From Vibrio sp. RE86 (GTDB taxonomy: Bacteria; Pseudomonadota; Gammaproteobacteria; Enterobacterales; Vibrionaceae), in assembly GCF_013114545.1 (NCBI RefSeq), contig NZ_VTXI01000004.1, positions 62,001 through 126,000 on the forward strand: DNA of 64,000 nucleotides, read 5' to 3'. Shown here one piece after another: positions 46,026 to 56,470 of this stretch. The first letter of the stretch is position 1. The number at the start of each line of letters is the position of its first letter. Position numbers and translations under genes: made by a program. The notes under the pieces were generated by a model, which worked only from the letters and a program-made list of their open reading frames with translations, was not told the DNA's origin and made no database searches.

Positions 46026-48992
46026 ATGAAAAGAATGCTAATCAACGCAACTCAAAAAGAAGAGTTGCGTGTTGCTTTGGTTGATGGTCAGCGCCTATAC
46101 GATTTGGATATCGAAAGCCCTGGTCATGAATCTAAAAAAGCAAATATCTACAAAGGACGTATCACACGCATCGAACCAAGCCTAGAAGCGGCTTTTGTTG
46201 ACTACGGTGCAGAAAGACACGGTTTCCTCCCTCTCAAAGAAATTGCTCGCGAATACTTCCCTGAAGGTTACACCTACCAAGGCCGTCCAAGCATTAAAGA
46301 AGTGCTGACTGAAGGCCAAGAAGTAATTGTACAAGTAGAAAAAGAAGAACGTGGTAGCAAGGGCGCTGCTCTTACTACGTTTATCTCTCTTGCGGGTAGC
46401 TATCTAGTTCTTATGCCAAATAACCCTCGTGCCGGCGGTATTTCACGTCGAATCGAAGGTGACGAGCGCACTCAACTAAAAGCAGCACTAAGTACTCTAG
46501 AACTTCCGCAAGGTATGGGTCTAATCGTACGTACAGCTGGTGTTGGTAAAAGTGCAGAAGAGCTTGAGTGGGATTTAAACGTACTTCTGAATCACTGGGG
46601 AGCGATTAAGCAAGCTTCAGATTCTAACGAAGCACCTTTCCTGATTCACCAAGAAAGTAATGTTATCGTTCGTGCGATTCGTGATTACCTACGTCGTGAC
46701 ATCGGCGAAATCCTGATTGACAGCAACACTATCTACGAGCGTGCACTAGAGCACATTCGCTTAGTGCGTCCAGACTTCGTTAGCCGTGTTAAAAAATACG
46801 ACGGTGAAGTGCCGCTGTTCAGTCACTACCAAATTGAAAGCCAGATCGAATCAGCATTCCAACGCGAAGTTCGTTTACCGTCTGGCGGTTCAATCGTAAT
46901 TGACCCAACAGAAGCTCTAACTTCCATCGATATCAACTCTGCTCGTGCAACAAAGGGTGGCGATATCGAAGAGACAGCTCTAAATACAAACCTAGAAGCG
47001 GCTGAAGAGATTGCTCGTCAGTTACGTCTACGTGATTTAGGTGGTCTAGTTGTTATTGACTTCATCGATATGACTCCAGTTCGCCACCAGCGTGAAGTGG
47101 AAAACCGTCTACGTGATTCTGTTCGTATGGATCGCGCTCGAGTTCAAATTGGCCGAATTTCTCGTTTTGGTCTGTTAGAAATGTCTCGTCAGCGTCTAAG
47201 TCCGTCACTAGCAGAAGCAAGCCACCATATCTGTCCTCGCTGTACAGGTACTGGTGTGGTTCGTGATAACGAGTCACTGGCACTGTCTGTTCTTCGTCTT
47301 ATTGAAGAAGAAGCACTAAAAGACAATACAGCACAAGTTCTTGCTGTGGTACCAGTGCCTATCGCCTCTTACCTACTTAACGAAAAACGCCGCTCGGTCA
47401 ACCACATCGAACGTACGCAAGAAGTTAAGATTACGGTAGTACCTAACTCAGATATGGAAACGCCACACTTCGACGTTATCCGTGTTCGTGAAGGTGAAGA
47501 GTTCGACCTACTTTCTTACCTACTTCCTAAAAAGCTTGAAGCGATGAAGGAAGCGGAAGGTAAAGAGCCTGTTGAAGTCGAAGCGAAACCTAAGAAGATT
47601 GAAGAGCCTGCACTAAAAGGCTTTGCATCTCCTAGCCAATCAGCAGCTCCAGCGCCAAAAGCGGAAACTCAAGCCCCTGCGCCTAAAGCTCCAGAGCAAA
47701 AAGCGAAAAGCGAACCTGCTCAAGAGGCTCAGCCTGGTTTAGTTAGCCGTCTCTTCAAAGCTCTAGGTAGCTTCCTGTTCGGCTCAGCTGAGAAGGAAGA
47801 AGAGAAGAAAGAAGAGCAGAAGCCAAAAGAACGTAAAGAAGGTAATCGCAACAATCGCAATCGTCGCAACCGTAACGATAACCGTCGCCGTAATAACCGC
47901 GACAATCGTGACAACCGCAACGATAATCGTGAAGACAAGCGTGATAATAAACGTAAGAACACACGTGATGAAGCGAACGAAGCGAAGCCTAACGAGCGTA
48001 AGCAACAGAACCGTAAGCCTAAGCAAGATCGTCGCAACAAACGCGAAGATGCTAAGCCAAGCAAAGTTGCTGAAGAAGGTCTAAAACTGGCAGCTGATGC
48101 TCAGACTGACAAACCTGAACCACGTAAAGATCGTGGCGAAGAGAGAGCAGCAAAAGTAAAAGAGCGTCGCCAACGTCGTAAACTGACTAAACAAGTTCGA
48201 GTAAAAGATCAGGCAGCACAAGCTAAGTCTGATGAGCAAGCGAAGCAAGTTAAGTCAGAAGCGAAAGCAGAAGTAGCTGAAGAGAAAGCAGTAGAAGCGA
48301 ATAGCGAAGAGTCTGCAGAGCAACCTAAACAACGTCGTAACCGCCGCTCACCTCGTCACCTACGTGCAAGTGGTCAGCGTCGTCGTCGTGGTCGTGATCG
48401 TCGCCCTAACCCATTCCGCCTACGTAAAGGTGGTGTAGCTTCTCCAGAGATGGCAATGGGTAAAGTGATGCCAAGCTACGGTATTTCTAAACCCGCACCG
48501 AAGCAGCAAAAAGCAGCTAAAGTGGACGCTCCTGCAGTTGAAGCAGCGAATGTAGAAAACGCAGTAACTGCAGCAACATTAGGTGGCTTTGCCTGTCCTG
48601 AAATGGCAATGGGTAAAGTAATTGTTCGCCGTGAAGCGCCTACAGTTGTAGAAGAAGCTGTTAAGGTAACGACTCCAGAAGTTAAAGCTGTTGAGCCTGT
48701 AGTTGAAACAGTCGTAGCTGAAACACAACCTGTGGTAGAAGTTCAGCAACCAGTGAAAGAAGAAGCACCGGTTCAAGCTCCAACGGCTTCTGCAACATCT
48801 GAGATTGCTGTTCCTGCGAACTTTAAAGGTCATGCATCTGCTGCAATGGCAAAAGCTCCTGGTACAACAGAGATGAAAGAAATCACTGTTAATGCTGCAC
48901 CATTCAAAGCCGAGCGCTATGAATCGCGTGGTGCAGGTAGCCAAGTTGCTCGTAACCAAGCTGGTGCAGGAATGACGAAACCGTCGTTCTAA
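46026..48992 (+). CDS. rne: Ribonuclease E, degradosome scaffold
   Basis: 988 residues. Catalytic half: S1 domain from about residue 38, catalytic Asp302 in [11 protein letters not shown] and a second Asp in [10 protein letters not shown], and the Zn-link CPRCTGTG. From about residue 510 the sequence becomes non-globular: Ala/Pro-rich, a membrane-binding type helix [15 protein letters not shown] near 580, long Arg/Asn-rich RNA-binding stretches (600-690, 770-800), then short repeated motifs. SPEMAMGKV occurs near residue 804 and again (CPEMAMGKV) near 854, and [11 protein letters not shown] near 935, probably contact sites for degradosome partners. It initiates decay of most mRNAs. Confidence 0.97.
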   Translation: MKRMLINATQKEELRVALVDGQRLYDLDIESPGHESKKANIYKGRITRIEPSLEAAFVDYGAERHGFLPLKEIAREYFPEGYTYQGRPSIKEVLTEGQEVIVQVEKEERGSKGAALTTFISLAGSYLVLMPNNPRAGGISRRIEGDERTQLKAALSTLELPQGMGLIVRTAGVGKSAEELEWDLNVLLNHWGAIKQASDSNEAPFLIHQESNVIVRAIRDYLRRDIGEILIDSNTIYERALEHIRLVRPDFVSRVKKYDGEVPLFSHYQIESQIESAFQREVRLPSGGSIVIDPTEALTSIDINSARATKGGDIEETALNTNLEAAEEIARQLRLRDLGGLVVIDFIDMTPVRHQREVENRLRDSVRMDRARVQIGRISRFGLLEMSRQRLSPSLAEASHHICPRCTGTGVVRDNESLALSVLRLIEEEALKDNTAQVLAVVPVPIASYLLNEKRRSVNHIERTQEVKITVVPNSDMETPHFDVIRVREGEEFDLLSYLLPKKLEAMKEAEGKEPVEVEAKPKKIEEPALKGFASPSQSAAPAPKAETQAPAPKAPEQKAKSEPAQEAQPGLVSRLFKALGSFLFGSAEKEEEKKEEQKPKERKEGNRNNRNRRNRNDNRRRNNRDNRDNRNDNREDKRDNKRKNTRDEANEAKPNERKQQNRKPKQDRRNKREDAKPSKVAEEGLKLAADAQTDKPEPRKDRGEERAAKVKERRQRRKLTKQVRVKDQAAQAKSDEQAKQVKSEAKAEVAEEKAVEANSEESAEQPKQRRNRRSPRHLRASGQRRRRGRDRRPNPFRLRKGGVASPEMAMGKVMPSYGISKPAPKQQKAAKVDAPAVEAANVENAVTAATLGGFACPEMAMGKVIVRREAPTVVEEAVKVTTPEVKAVEPVVETVVAETQPVVEVQQPVKEEAPVQAPTASATSEIAVPANFKGHASAAMAKAPGTTEMKEITVNAAPFKAERYESRGAGSQVARNQAGAGMTKPSF

Positions 48993-49010
48993 GTGCTAAC
49001 TAAGAAATAA

Positions 49011-49040
49011 AAACAGCCTCTAATTAGAGGCTGTTTTTTT
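49011..49040 (+). terminator. Rho-independent terminator after rne
   Basis: Perfect 26-bp palindrome from AAACAGCCTCTAA to TTAGAGGCTGTTT (49011-49036), ending in seven T. Confidence 0.92.
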
Positions 49041-49327
49041 ATGCCCAATGGTTAGTGCCGCTTATTGCAGGCTCCTCGTTCATTTCGACTGATATCGTTT
49101 GTCATCAAACCAACAATTTGTCACAAATATTGGTCAATATCTGTATCAATCTTGAACTTAATCACACTTTTCGGTAGCATGCGCCGACTCGATCTGAATT
49201 GTCGAAACGTCCAGAAATTACCGGACCGATTAAGCTTTAGTCCTCAAGCTCTTTTACATTGCATTTTGCCCAGTGGTGACTAAACACAATTCAGAATACT
49301 TTAAACACTTAGCCAAACTGAGCAAAT
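49041..49327 (+). promoter_or_regulatory. Upstream region of the SulP gene with a palindrome
   Basis: 287 bases after the rne terminator, no gene seen. The perfect 14-bp palindrome ATATTG-GT-CAATAT lies at 49127-49140. A loose CRP-like box CTTGA-ACTTAA-TCACA is at 49151-49166. Neither is a textbook site. Confidence 0.4.
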
Positions 49328-50875
49328 ATGTTTGAATTTCCTCAATTCTCTAAACATTCTGTAAAGAATGATGTTTTATCAGGCCTAACGGTAGCGTTAG
49401 CTCTGGTTCCTGAAGCAGTAGCGTTCGCGTTTGTTGCTGGCGTAGATCCAATGGTTGGTCTTTACGCGGCCTTCATTGTTGGCTTGATTACCTCTATCTT
49501 TGGTGGTCGTCCTGGCATGATTTCTGGTGCAACAGGTGCTATGGCCGTTGTAATGGTCTCTCTTGTTGCCTCTCACGGTGTTCAATACCTTTTTGCCGCA
49601 ATCATGTTGGCCGGTATTATTCAGGTTGCTGCTGGCGTATTTAAGCTTGGTAAGTTTATCCGCATCGTTCCGCATCCAGTAATGATTGGTTTCGTTAACG
49701 GTCTTGCTATCGTTATCTTCCTTGCTCAGCTTGGTCAGTTTAAAGCGCCAGATCTAACAGGTGCCCTAACCTGGTTACCTCAAGACCAAATGATGTTAAT
49801 GCTTGGTCTTGTTGCTCTCACTATGGGTATCATCCACTTCCTACCTAAACTAACAACAGCAGTGCCATCATCACTGGTTGCGATTGTTACCGTTACTCTT
49901 CTGGTAGTCGGTCTAGATCTAGAAACTCGTACGGTTGTCGACTTCCTACGAACAATGTCTGGTGATGATGCAGCAACACTTGCTGGCTCTCTACCAACGT
50001 TCTCTATCCCAGCGGTTCCATTCACATTAGAAACGCTGTACATCATTCTACCTTACGCAATCATCCTAGCTGCTATCGGTCTCATTGAGTCCCTATTGAC
50101 TCTGACTGTACTTGATGAGATGACAAACACTCGCGGTCAATCTAACCGTGAATGTGTCGGTCAAGGTATGGCAAACATGACATGTTCAGTATTTGGCGCG
50201 ATGGGCGGCTGTGCGATGATCGGTCAATCAATGATCAACGTTAACTCTGGTGGCCGTGGTCGTCTTTCGGGTATCGTTGCAGCCGTTGCTCTATTGATGT
50301 TCATTCTATTTGGTTCAGCTCTTATTGAGATGATCCCGCTGGCAGCACTTGTGGGTGTAATGTTCATGGTTGTTATTGGTACATTTGAATGGGCTACATT
50401 CAAACTTGCACGCCGCGTACCAAAACAAGATTTCTTTGTTATCGTTTTAGTAACTGTTGTTACTGTAATGACCGACCTCGCGGTTGCTGTATTTGTTGGT
50501 GTTATCGCGTCTGCGCTTATGTTCGCTTGGCAACATGCGAAACACATTTACGCTGATACGCACATCAATGAGCAAGGCTCTAAAGAGTACAAGATTAACG
50601 GTCCTGTATTCTTCGGTTCAACTGCAAACTTCCTTGAGCTATTCGATGCTGCAAACGACCCTCAAGATGTGATTGTCGACTTTGCTAACTCGCGAGTTAC
50701 GGACCACTCAGCAATCGAAGCAATCGACACTATTGCTGAGCGTTACTCTGCTCTGGGTAAAACACTGCACCTTCGCCATCTAAGCCAAGACTGTGTTAAG
50801 ACTCTCCATAAAGCGGGTAGCCTAGTTGAAGCAAACGACGCAGAAGACCCTATCTATAAGGTTATGTCTAGCTAG
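49328..50875 (+). CDS. SulP-family (SLC26-like) anion transporter with STAS domain
   Basis: 515 residues. Residues 1-400 are the membrane domain, with [21 protein letters not shown] at the start (SulP signature) and [27 protein letters not shown] in the middle. Residues about 420-510 are a STAS domain ([29 protein letters not shown]). It is predicted to transport an anion such as sulfate or bicarbonate across the inner membrane; substrate is not deducible. Monocistronic, flanked by terminators. Confidence 0.9.
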   Translation: MFEFPQFSKHSVKNDVLSGLTVALALVPEAVAFAFVAGVDPMVGLYAAFIVGLITSIFGGRPGMISGATGAMAVVMVSLVASHGVQYLFAAIMLAGIIQVAAGVFKLGKFIRIVPHPVMIGFVNGLAIVIFLAQLGQFKAPDLTGALTWLPQDQMMLMLGLVALTMGIIHFLPKLTTAVPSSLVAIVTVTLLVVGLDLETRTVVDFLRTMSGDDAATLAGSLPTFSIPAVPFTLETLYIILPYAIILAAIGLIESLLTLTVLDEMTNTRGQSNRECVGQGMANMTCSVFGAMGGCAMIGQSMINVNSGGRGRLSGIVAAVALLMFILFGSALIEMIPLAALVGVMFMVVIGTFEWATFKLARRVPKQDFFVIVLVTVVTVMTDLAVAVFVGVIASALMFAWQHAKHIYADTHINEQGSKEYKINGPVFFGSTANFLELFDAANDPQDVIVDFANSRVTDHSAIEAIDTIAERYSALGKTLHLRHLSQDCVKTLHKAGSLVEANDAEDPIYKVMSS

Positions 50876-50909
50876 TCGCTAAAACTTAGCTTTTAGAAAG
50901 TCTAAACTA

Positions 50910-50940
50910 AAAAGGGCTTCCAATTTGGAAGCCCTTTTAT
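50910..50940. terminator. Bidirectional terminator between sulP and rnd
   Basis: Nearly continuous palindrome AAAAGGGCTTCCAA / TTGGAAGCCCTTTT (50910-50923, 50925-50938), with A and T runs on both flanks. Confidence 0.88.
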
Positions 50941-50960
50941 GTATCTGGTCTTAATACGGT

Positions 50961-52076
50961 TTAAACAAGTTTGTCTAACTTCTCGCCAAACAACTCTAGA
51001 CGCCAGTTTTTCATCACATCAGGTAGTTTTGCCGGATCACGATCTTTCTTCCACACCCAACTCAGTAACTGATTAAGTTGTTTTTTGGAGGCTAGAAATT
51101 CGGTCGCTAAGCCGCTTGCTGCTGACGCTTTTTTCACTTCATCTTTCAGCACTTTGAATTTCTGTTTATACCCAGGAAGATCCATCAGACGTTCTATTTG
51201 GTAAGGATACTCATCGGTCGGAGTCATTTTTGCCGACTTCACAATAGAGATGATACGTGTGCTGTGGCGCTGCACAGAACGTAAATCCATCCCCTCTTGC
51301 TCCATTCTTTGACGATTTTGAATACCGTAGCGAGCAATCGTCAGCAAATCATTTTCTTTAAACACAAAGTTCAACGCTAGGTCACGTCGCAGAGCTTCTT
51401 TCAATCGCCAAGTTGCAAGCGGCTTCAGAATCGCCAGCTCACTTGGTTTTAGCTGCCAAGCCCCCTTCACATCGAGGTAAGCCATTTCATGATTGATGGT
51501 TTTGACTCGCTTAGAAGCAATCAAGTCACTCTCTTGTTGAGCCGCTTCCCACCAACCCGCTTGAGTAATCTTTTCAAACAATTGTTCATATAGAGGTTGG
51601 AGATAGAAAACATCAGCTGCAGCATATTCAAGCTGTTTTGTTGACAACGGACGAGCTAACCAATCAGTGCGAGATTCACTCTTATCCAGTTCAACACCTA
51701 AGTACGTCTCAACCAACGAAGCAAAGCCTGTCGATAATCCATGTCCTAGAAACGCTGCCATGATTTGAGTGTCCACCATTGGGTAAGGAAGGCAACCAAA
51801 ACTATTATTGAACACTTCCAAATCTTCACCACACGCATGGAGCACTTTCAATACAGAGGTATCTTTTAAAAGCGATACGAACGATGTCATATCTTCGATT
51901 TCTGTAGGATCAATCAACGAAAGGTTTTGTCCATCAAATAGCTGAATAAGACCAAGCTGAGGATAATAGGTGCGTGTACGAACGAATTCAGTGTCTAACA
52001 TTACGACATCGGCATTTCGTGCGCTTTTACATACGGATTCCAATTGCGCTGACTGGGTAATAATTTGATAGTTCAC
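50961..52076 (-). CDS. rnd: Ribonuclease D
   Basis: 371 residues. The DEDD-y exonuclease domain shows DTEFVRTRTYYPQLGLIQL, LHACGEDLEVF, VDTQIMAAFLG and YAAADVFYLQPLY, so all catalytic acids and the Tyr are present. One HRDC domain follows near residues 215-295, with a second, weaker one after it. It trims 3' ends of tRNA precursors and other stable RNA. Downstream of fadD, as in E. coli, but a terminator lies between the two genes. Confidence 0.95.
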   Translation of the reverse strand: MNYQIITQSAQLESVCKSARNADVVMLDTEFVRTRTYYPQLGLIQLFDGQNLSLIDPTEIEDMTSFVSLLKDTSVLKVLHACGEDLEVFNNSFGCLPYPMVDTQIMAAFLGHGLSTGFASLVETYLGVELDKSESRTDWLARPLSTKQLEYAAADVFYLQPLYEQLFEKITQAGWWEAAQQESDLIASKRVKTINHEMAYLDVKGAWQLKPSELAILKPLATWRLKEALRRDLALNFVFKENDLLTIARYGIQNRQRMEQEGMDLRSVQRHSTRIISIVKSAKMTPTDEYPYQIERLMDLPGYKQKFKVLKDEVKKASAASGLATEFLASKKQLNQLLSWVWKKDRDPAKLPDVMKNWRLELFGEKLDKLV

Positions 52077-52110
52077 TAACTTCTCACTATGAGCGGTTTG
52101 CTTCAGGCAT

Positions 52111-52139
52111 AAAAAATGCCGACAGGTTTTGTCGGCATT
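52111..52139 (-). terminator. Rho-independent terminator after fadD
   Basis: Perfect 9-bp stem AATGCCGAC / GTCGGCATT (52115-52123, 52131-52139), then six T on the minus strand. Confidence 0.85.
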
Positions 52140-52176
52140 CTATCACTATTAGCACTTCGTTGCTTAGGTAAGTCGA

Positions 52177-53871
52177 TTATTCCTGACTCGATTTCGCGAG
52201 ATTCGCATCGTTTTCTTCGCGAAGCACACGGCGCAGAATTTTACCTACATTGGTCTTTGGTAGTTCATCTTTGAACTCAACCAATTTAGGTACTTTGTAA
52301 CCTGTTAAGTGCTGGCGACAATGAGCAATCACTTCGTCTTTCGTCAGGCTAGGATCACGCTTAACGACGTAGATCTTCACCAATTCACCTGAAACTTCAT
52401 GCGGCTGACCAATCGCTGCCACTTCAAGAACTTTACCGTGTAAGGCAACAACGTCTTCGATTTCATTCGGGTAAACGTTGAAACCAGAGACTAGAATCAT
52501 ATCTTTCTTACGGTCAACAATATGAATCAAACCTTCGTCGTCAAACTTAACGATATCACCCGTAGACAACCAGCCATCAGCATTGATCACTTCTTTGGTC
52601 GCTTCAGGGCGTTGCCAGTAACCTTGCATGACCTGTGGGCCACGAACCTGCAGCTCACCTACCTCAGTATTCGCCACAGGGTTACCTTCATCATCAACAA
52701 TACGAACTTCAGTCGAAGGAACAGGCAGACCAATCGCACCAGTATAATCGGTGAGGTCATAAGGGTTACCCGTTACTAGCGGAGAACACTCAGTTAAACC
52801 GTAGCCTTCCAGTAGGTGAACACCTGTGGTTTTCTTCCAGCTTTCAGCTACCGCACGCTGAACCGCCATACCACCACCAACAGCCAGCTTAAGGTTGCTA
52901 AAGTCCAGTTCGTGGAAATCTTCATTGTTCACTAACGCGTTGAACAGTGTATTTACACCTGTAATGGCAGTAAATGGCACTTTCTGCAGTTCTTTAACGA
53001 AGCCTGGAATATCACGAGGGTTGGTAATTAGTAGGTTCTGACCGCCGATTTCAACAAACAATAAGCAGTTCACTGTCAGTGCGAAGACATGATAAAGCGG
53101 CAGTGCAGTCACCACCAACTCTCGACCTTCCGATAGTACAGGGCCGTATGCGCCTTTCGCCTGCATCACGTTTGCAATCATATTGCGGTGAGTCAAGATC
53201 GCACCTTTCGCAACACCAGTTGTACCTCCGGTGTATTGTAAGAATGCGATGTCATCACCAGACATAAATGGTTTTACGTATTGTAGACGACGGCCTTTGT
53301 GCAGAGCCTTACGCATCGAGATTGCACCTGGCAGGTCATACTTAGGCACCATGCCTTTTACGTACTTAACCACAAAATCGACGATCGTCCCTTTCGCACG
53401 TGGCAGCATTTGGCCAAGACTGGTCAGGATCACGTGCTTAACTGGGGTATTCTCAACAACTTGCTCAAGCGTGTTGGCAAAGTTAGACACAATGACAATC
53501 GCCTTCGCGCCAGAATCGTTTAGTTGATGCTCTAATTCACGTGGCGTGTACAGTGGGTTAACATTCACCGCAATCAAACCAGCGCGCAGAACACCAAACA
53601 ATGCAACAGGGTATTGCAGCAAGTTAGGCATCATCAGTGCAACGCGGTCACCTTTTTGCAGCTTCAAATCATTTTGTAAGTAAGCAGCAAAGGCGCGACT
53701 ACGCTCTTCGAGTTTGCGAAACGTCATTACCGAGCCCATATTGGCGAATGCTGGTTGGTCAGCAAACTTTTGTACAGACTGCTCAAACATCTCCACAAGA
53801 GATGGGTATTGATCTGGGTTGATATGCTCAGGCACATCACTTGGATAACGTGATAACCAAGGTTTATCCAC
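52177..53871 (-). CDS. fadD: Long-chain-fatty-acid--CoA ligase
   Basis: 564 residues, near the 561 of E. coli FadD. AMP-binding signature [31 protein letters not shown], and the C-terminal [15 protein letters not shown] and [14 protein letters not shown] with final [11 protein letters not shown]. It activates imported fatty acids for beta-oxidation and phospholipid use. The start is a GTG with GAGGAG seven bases upstream. The AACTGGCTGTCATCT stretch at 53890-53904 holds at most one FadR-like half-site. Confidence 0.95.
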   Translation of the reverse strand: MDKPWLSRYPSDVPEHINPDQYPSLVEMFEQSVQKFADQPAFANMGSVMTFRKLEERSRAFAAYLQNDLKLQKGDRVALMMPNLLQYPVALFGVLRAGLIAVNVNPLYTPRELEHQLNDSGAKAIVIVSNFANTLEQVVENTPVKHVILTSLGQMLPRAKGTIVDFVVKYVKGMVPKYDLPGAISMRKALHKGRRLQYVKPFMSGDDIAFLQYTGGTTGVAKGAILTHRNMIANVMQAKGAYGPVLSEGRELVVTALPLYHVFALTVNCLLFVEIGGQNLLITNPRDIPGFVKELQKVPFTAITGVNTLFNALVNNEDFHELDFSNLKLAVGGGMAVQRAVAESWKKTTGVHLLEGYGLTECSPLVTGNPYDLTDYTGAIGLPVPSTEVRIVDDEGNPVANTEVGELQVRGPQVMQGYWQRPEATKEVINADGWLSTGDIVKFDDEGLIHIVDRKKDMILVSGFNVYPNEIEDVVALHGKVLEVAAIGQPHEVSGELVKIYVVKRDPSLTKDEVIAHCRQHLTGYKVPKLVEFKDELPKTNVGKILRRVLREENDANLAKSSQE

Positions 53872-53981
53872 GGTAAAACTCCTCGAAATTAACTGGCTGT
53901 CATCTAAAAGACGCTCTATCTTGAATGACGACTATTACAGCACAGGCGCAGCGCTTGAGCACGAAACACTCAAACACTTGT

Positions 53982-54836
53982 TTAAATTTTGTTAACTAAG
54001 CCAAAAATTAGGTTAGCGACTCTAATTGGGGCTTGCAGATGACAATGATGACCACCTTCGATCATCTCGATGTAATTGGACTTTGAAGCATCATGTTGAA
54101 AAGACTGCAAATAAGAAAAGCCCTCTTCCCCCAAGATTACTTGTTGTGGACAAGTAATATGCTGGCGAAACTGCTCGGCATGTTCGAGTGACATTCGGTA
54201 GAGAGACTGACTTTGTAACTTAACGTCATGTCGCCATACATAGCCTGAATCTGTTTTGATCAAACCACGTTCCACTACCGGAGCAATCAGTGAGGCTTTT
54301 ATCTGATTCACTTTTGCTCGTCTTTCTATCGCTTCCTGCGCGGATTGCATTGCACGAGTAGGCTTTCTTCGGATCCTTTGGCGACTAAGTACTCCCTCAC
54401 GTAAACGGGTAACCGTCTCTTGAGGTTTTTCAGCCAATGGTCCATACCCTTCAATCTGAACTAATCCACTGACTTGTTCAGGAAAGGCGGCACTATAACA
54501 ACTTGCAATCAAAGCACCAAGAGAGTGACCCACTAACACCAGTCTGTTTGGTGAATAGTTAGCCAAAAACTGGTAAACATCGTCTATATAGTCATGAAAT
54601 GGGTAGAAATTGCCGCCACTTTTGGCACTAGAGCGGCCGTGACCAGGTAAATCGATTGCGCAGAGGTGCAACTCAGGGTTGAGTGAATGTAGCGCCTCCA
54701 TCACTGTGTCAAAGCTGGCCGCATTATCGAGCCAGCCATGTAAAAAAACGACCGATAATTCGGCCGTTTCTTTGTGTCCATATTCTATCGTTGCGATATG
54801 GCCATTAGCGATATCACACTCTTTTTCACTACGCAT
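53982..54836 (-). CDS. Alpha/beta-fold hydrolase
   Basis: 284 residues from the ATG at 54834-54836, which overlaps the slp stop as TAATG; a longer ORF to 54908 lies inside slp and has no support. Oxyanion region FLHGWLDNAASFD, nucleophile elbow LVGHSLGALIASCYS, and a late His in GGHHCHLQAP complete the expected catalytic set. Probably a cytoplasmic esterase or thioesterase; no specific substrate can be named. It sits between slp and fadD, two genes adjacent in E. coli, so it may act on acyl groups; this is inference. Confidence 0.82.
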   Translation of the reverse strand: MRSEKECDIANGHIATIEYGHKETAELSVVFLHGWLDNAASFDTVMEALHSLNPELHLCAIDLPGHGRSSAKSGGNFYPFHDYIDDVYQFLANYSPNRLVLVGHSLGALIASCYSAAFPEQVSGLVQIEGYGPLAEKPQETVTRLREGVLSRQRIRRKPTRAMQSAQEAIERRAKVNQIKASLIAPVVERGLIKTDSGYVWRHDVKLQSQSLYRMSLEHAEQFRQHITCPQQVILGEEGFSYLQSFQHDASKSNYIEMIEGGHHCHLQAPIRVANLIFGLVNKI

Positions 54837-55390
54837 TACTTCACTTCTTGAATCACTTTCCCTTGGCGAGTGCCATAACGTGCATCTCTGCAGTACAAAC
54901 CTCGGCAAGGGGTTAGGTAGCTGTCAAAGTCATGAATGATGACTCTCTCTTCGATACGCCATAAGTGGTAACCACGAGCGTTCATCACTGGGAAATCATA
55001 CTCGTATTCACCGACCTTCCCAGTCTCTTCTTTTCCAGTATTACCAATTAACGAAATAAGCCTGCCCTGAGAGAGCATGACAGGATCAGCAAAGCCATCA
55101 ACATAAGCGACAAAACGACCTTGAGGCTCTTCACCGATGTCTGGCTTGCCTGATGAGCTAATCGGCAGGTTGACGACTTCGATACGTGTTTTATCTTCAA
55201 GATTTTGCACATTCGCGATGAGGCCACCTAAGCGGACTTCGCTGTTATCGATGCTAGACGTTTGCCAAACTTGATAGTCAGTAATGATATTCGGGTTATC
55301 TGACGCTAGATTCTCTGGAAGAGAGCTACATGCGGATAGGACAAGTAAGCTGGTAGAGGCAAAGAGGGGGCGAATAAGGCGTCTAAACAT
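54836..55390 (-). CDS. slp: Slp-family outer-membrane lipoprotein
   Basis: 184 residues from the ATG at 55388-55390, giving a lipoprotein signal FRRLIRPLFASTSLLVLSAC with Cys21; a longer start at 55429 would spoil the signal. The mature part shows VRLGGLIANVQN and GRFVAYVDGFADPVMLSQGR, typical of Slp/YeaY. Outer-membrane location is predicted from Ser-Ser after the Cys. Slp proteins relate to starvation and stationary phase; the function is unclear. Translationally coupled to the hydrolase. Confidence 0.88.
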   Translation of the reverse strand: MFRRLIRPLFASTSLLVLSACSSLPENLASDNPNIITDYQVWQTSSIDNSEVRLGGLIANVQNLEDKTRIEVVNLPISSSGKPDIGEEPQGRFVAYVDGFADPVMLSQGRLISLIGNTGKEETGKVGEYEYDFPVMNARGYHLWRIEERVIIHDFDSYLTPCRGLYCRDARYGTRQGKVIQEVK

Positions 55391-55409
55391 AAGATTATAC
55401 ACTTGAAAG

Positions 55410-55712
55410 TTATATATAAATATCGACACCCATCATCTGAGAAAGTTCATCACGCTTAGCTTGAGTCATGACCTGTAGATACTCTTCCATCGCTTTTCGA
55501 CCTCGCCCTTCAGGAGGGAGATCATACTGAACTTGGGCTTTATGAATATCTGACTCATTAACGTGACGGATCGAATGCGCGACAGCGTTAGCGACCTTAG
55601 AGGGTTGCCCAACCGGCGTTTTGCCTTCAGTTTTCTTTACCTCATTTTTCTTCGTCTTATTGGTCTTATTTGGACCTGGAAGCGAAGGAGGTAATCCGTT
55701 AATTGAAACCAT
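55410..55712 (-). CDS. Conserved hypothetical cytoplasmic protein
   Basis: 100 residues, not recognised. The first 40 residues are low-complexity, Lys/Thr/Pro-rich (GPNKTNKTKKNEVKK). The rest is helical, with SKVANAVAHSIRHVNE and PPEGRGRKAMEEYLQVMTQAKRDELSQMMGVDIYI, ending in a hydrophobic DIYI. No signal peptide or membrane span. It lies between tsaB and slp, where E. coli has no gene, so it is a lineage-specific insertion in a conserved run. Confidence 0.7.
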   Translation of the reverse strand: MVSINGLPPSLPGPNKTNKTKKNEVKKTEGKTPVGQPSKVANAVAHSIRHVNESDIHKAQVQYDLPPEGRGRKAMEEYLQVMTQAKRDELSQMMGVDIYI

Positions 55713-55744
55713 ACAATCCGTTCACGTTATATTATATCGTTAAC

Positions 55745-56446
55745 TTACTCGCGACCTGGAAGCTTTTTCCAAGTAACGGTGTCTCGAAGATAGACTGGGC
55801 TTGCCTCTTCTGCATCCACAGTATTACGTTTCGCAAACTCAAGCTTCGCCAACTGCACGATGTCTTCAGCATCAGGGAAAAGAACTTCGCTTTTCTCTGT
55901 CTTAAATGCAACCTTTGCAAGCGCCTCTGAATATGCATCCCAGCCCGTTCCTGCTGTCAGCCATACCTTATCATCCGCTTGGCTATTTTCTGCTGCAAGC
56001 TGAGGAGGCGTCACGCACTCCTGATCAACTTTATTCCAAGTGCCATCTTCTTGACGGCTAAAACGCCCCCAATAGACCTCACTCATACGAGCATCAATAG
56101 CACACACTACATCGCTAGCACCGTGCTTACGGTAAACGCCTTGTGCCATCGCTTCTAGAGTTGAGATAGCAACCATTGGCAGATCTGCACCAAATGCTAA
56201 ACCTTGTGCAATACCAATGCCAATTCGCACGCCTGTAAAGCTGCCTGGGCCACGACCAAACGCTAGCGCATCAAGTTCAGCCAGGGTTACACCCGCTTCT
56301 TTTAGCACTTCGTCTACCATAGGTAGAATTTTCTTTGTGTGGTCACGCGGTGCGACTTCGCTGCGCACATATACTTTTTCATCAACTAAAAGAGCAACCG
56401 AGCAGTTCTCTGTTGCTGTATCTAGAGCAAGGATCTTAGTACTCAT
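55745..56446 (-). CDS. tsaB: tRNA threonylcarbamoyladenosine biosynthesis protein TsaB
   Basis: 233 residues. [13 protein letters not shown] at the N-terminus and [16 protein letters not shown] identify TsaB (YeaZ), the non-catalytic ASKHA-fold partner that supports TsaD in making t6A at position 37 of ANN-decoding tRNAs. Gap of 24 bases after yoaA, as in the E. coli yoaA-tsaB arrangement. Confidence 0.95.
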   Translation of the reverse strand: MSTKILALDTATENCSVALLVDEKVYVRSEVAPRDHTKKILPMVDEVLKEAGVTLAELDALAFGRGPGSFTGVRIGIGIAQGLAFGADLPMVAISTLEAMAQGVYRKHGASDVVCAIDARMSEVYWGRFSRQEDGTWNKVDQECVTPPQLAAENSQADDKVWLTAGTGWDAYSEALAKVAFKTEKSEVLFPDAEDIVQLAKLEFAKRNTVDAEEASPVYLRDTVTWKKLPGRE

Positions 56447-56470
56447 TGATATCTCAAATTTTGGTTTATT

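Noticed and set aside
47729..48064. Long open frames on the minus strand opposite the RNase E tail
   Set aside because: They mirror the Arg/Asn-rich low-complexity codons of rne and encode Leu/Ser/Arg-only sequence with no ribosome site.
53890..53904. Possible FadR site upstream of fadD
   Set aside because: Only one half-site (AACTGG) matches; the other half is too different to support a call.
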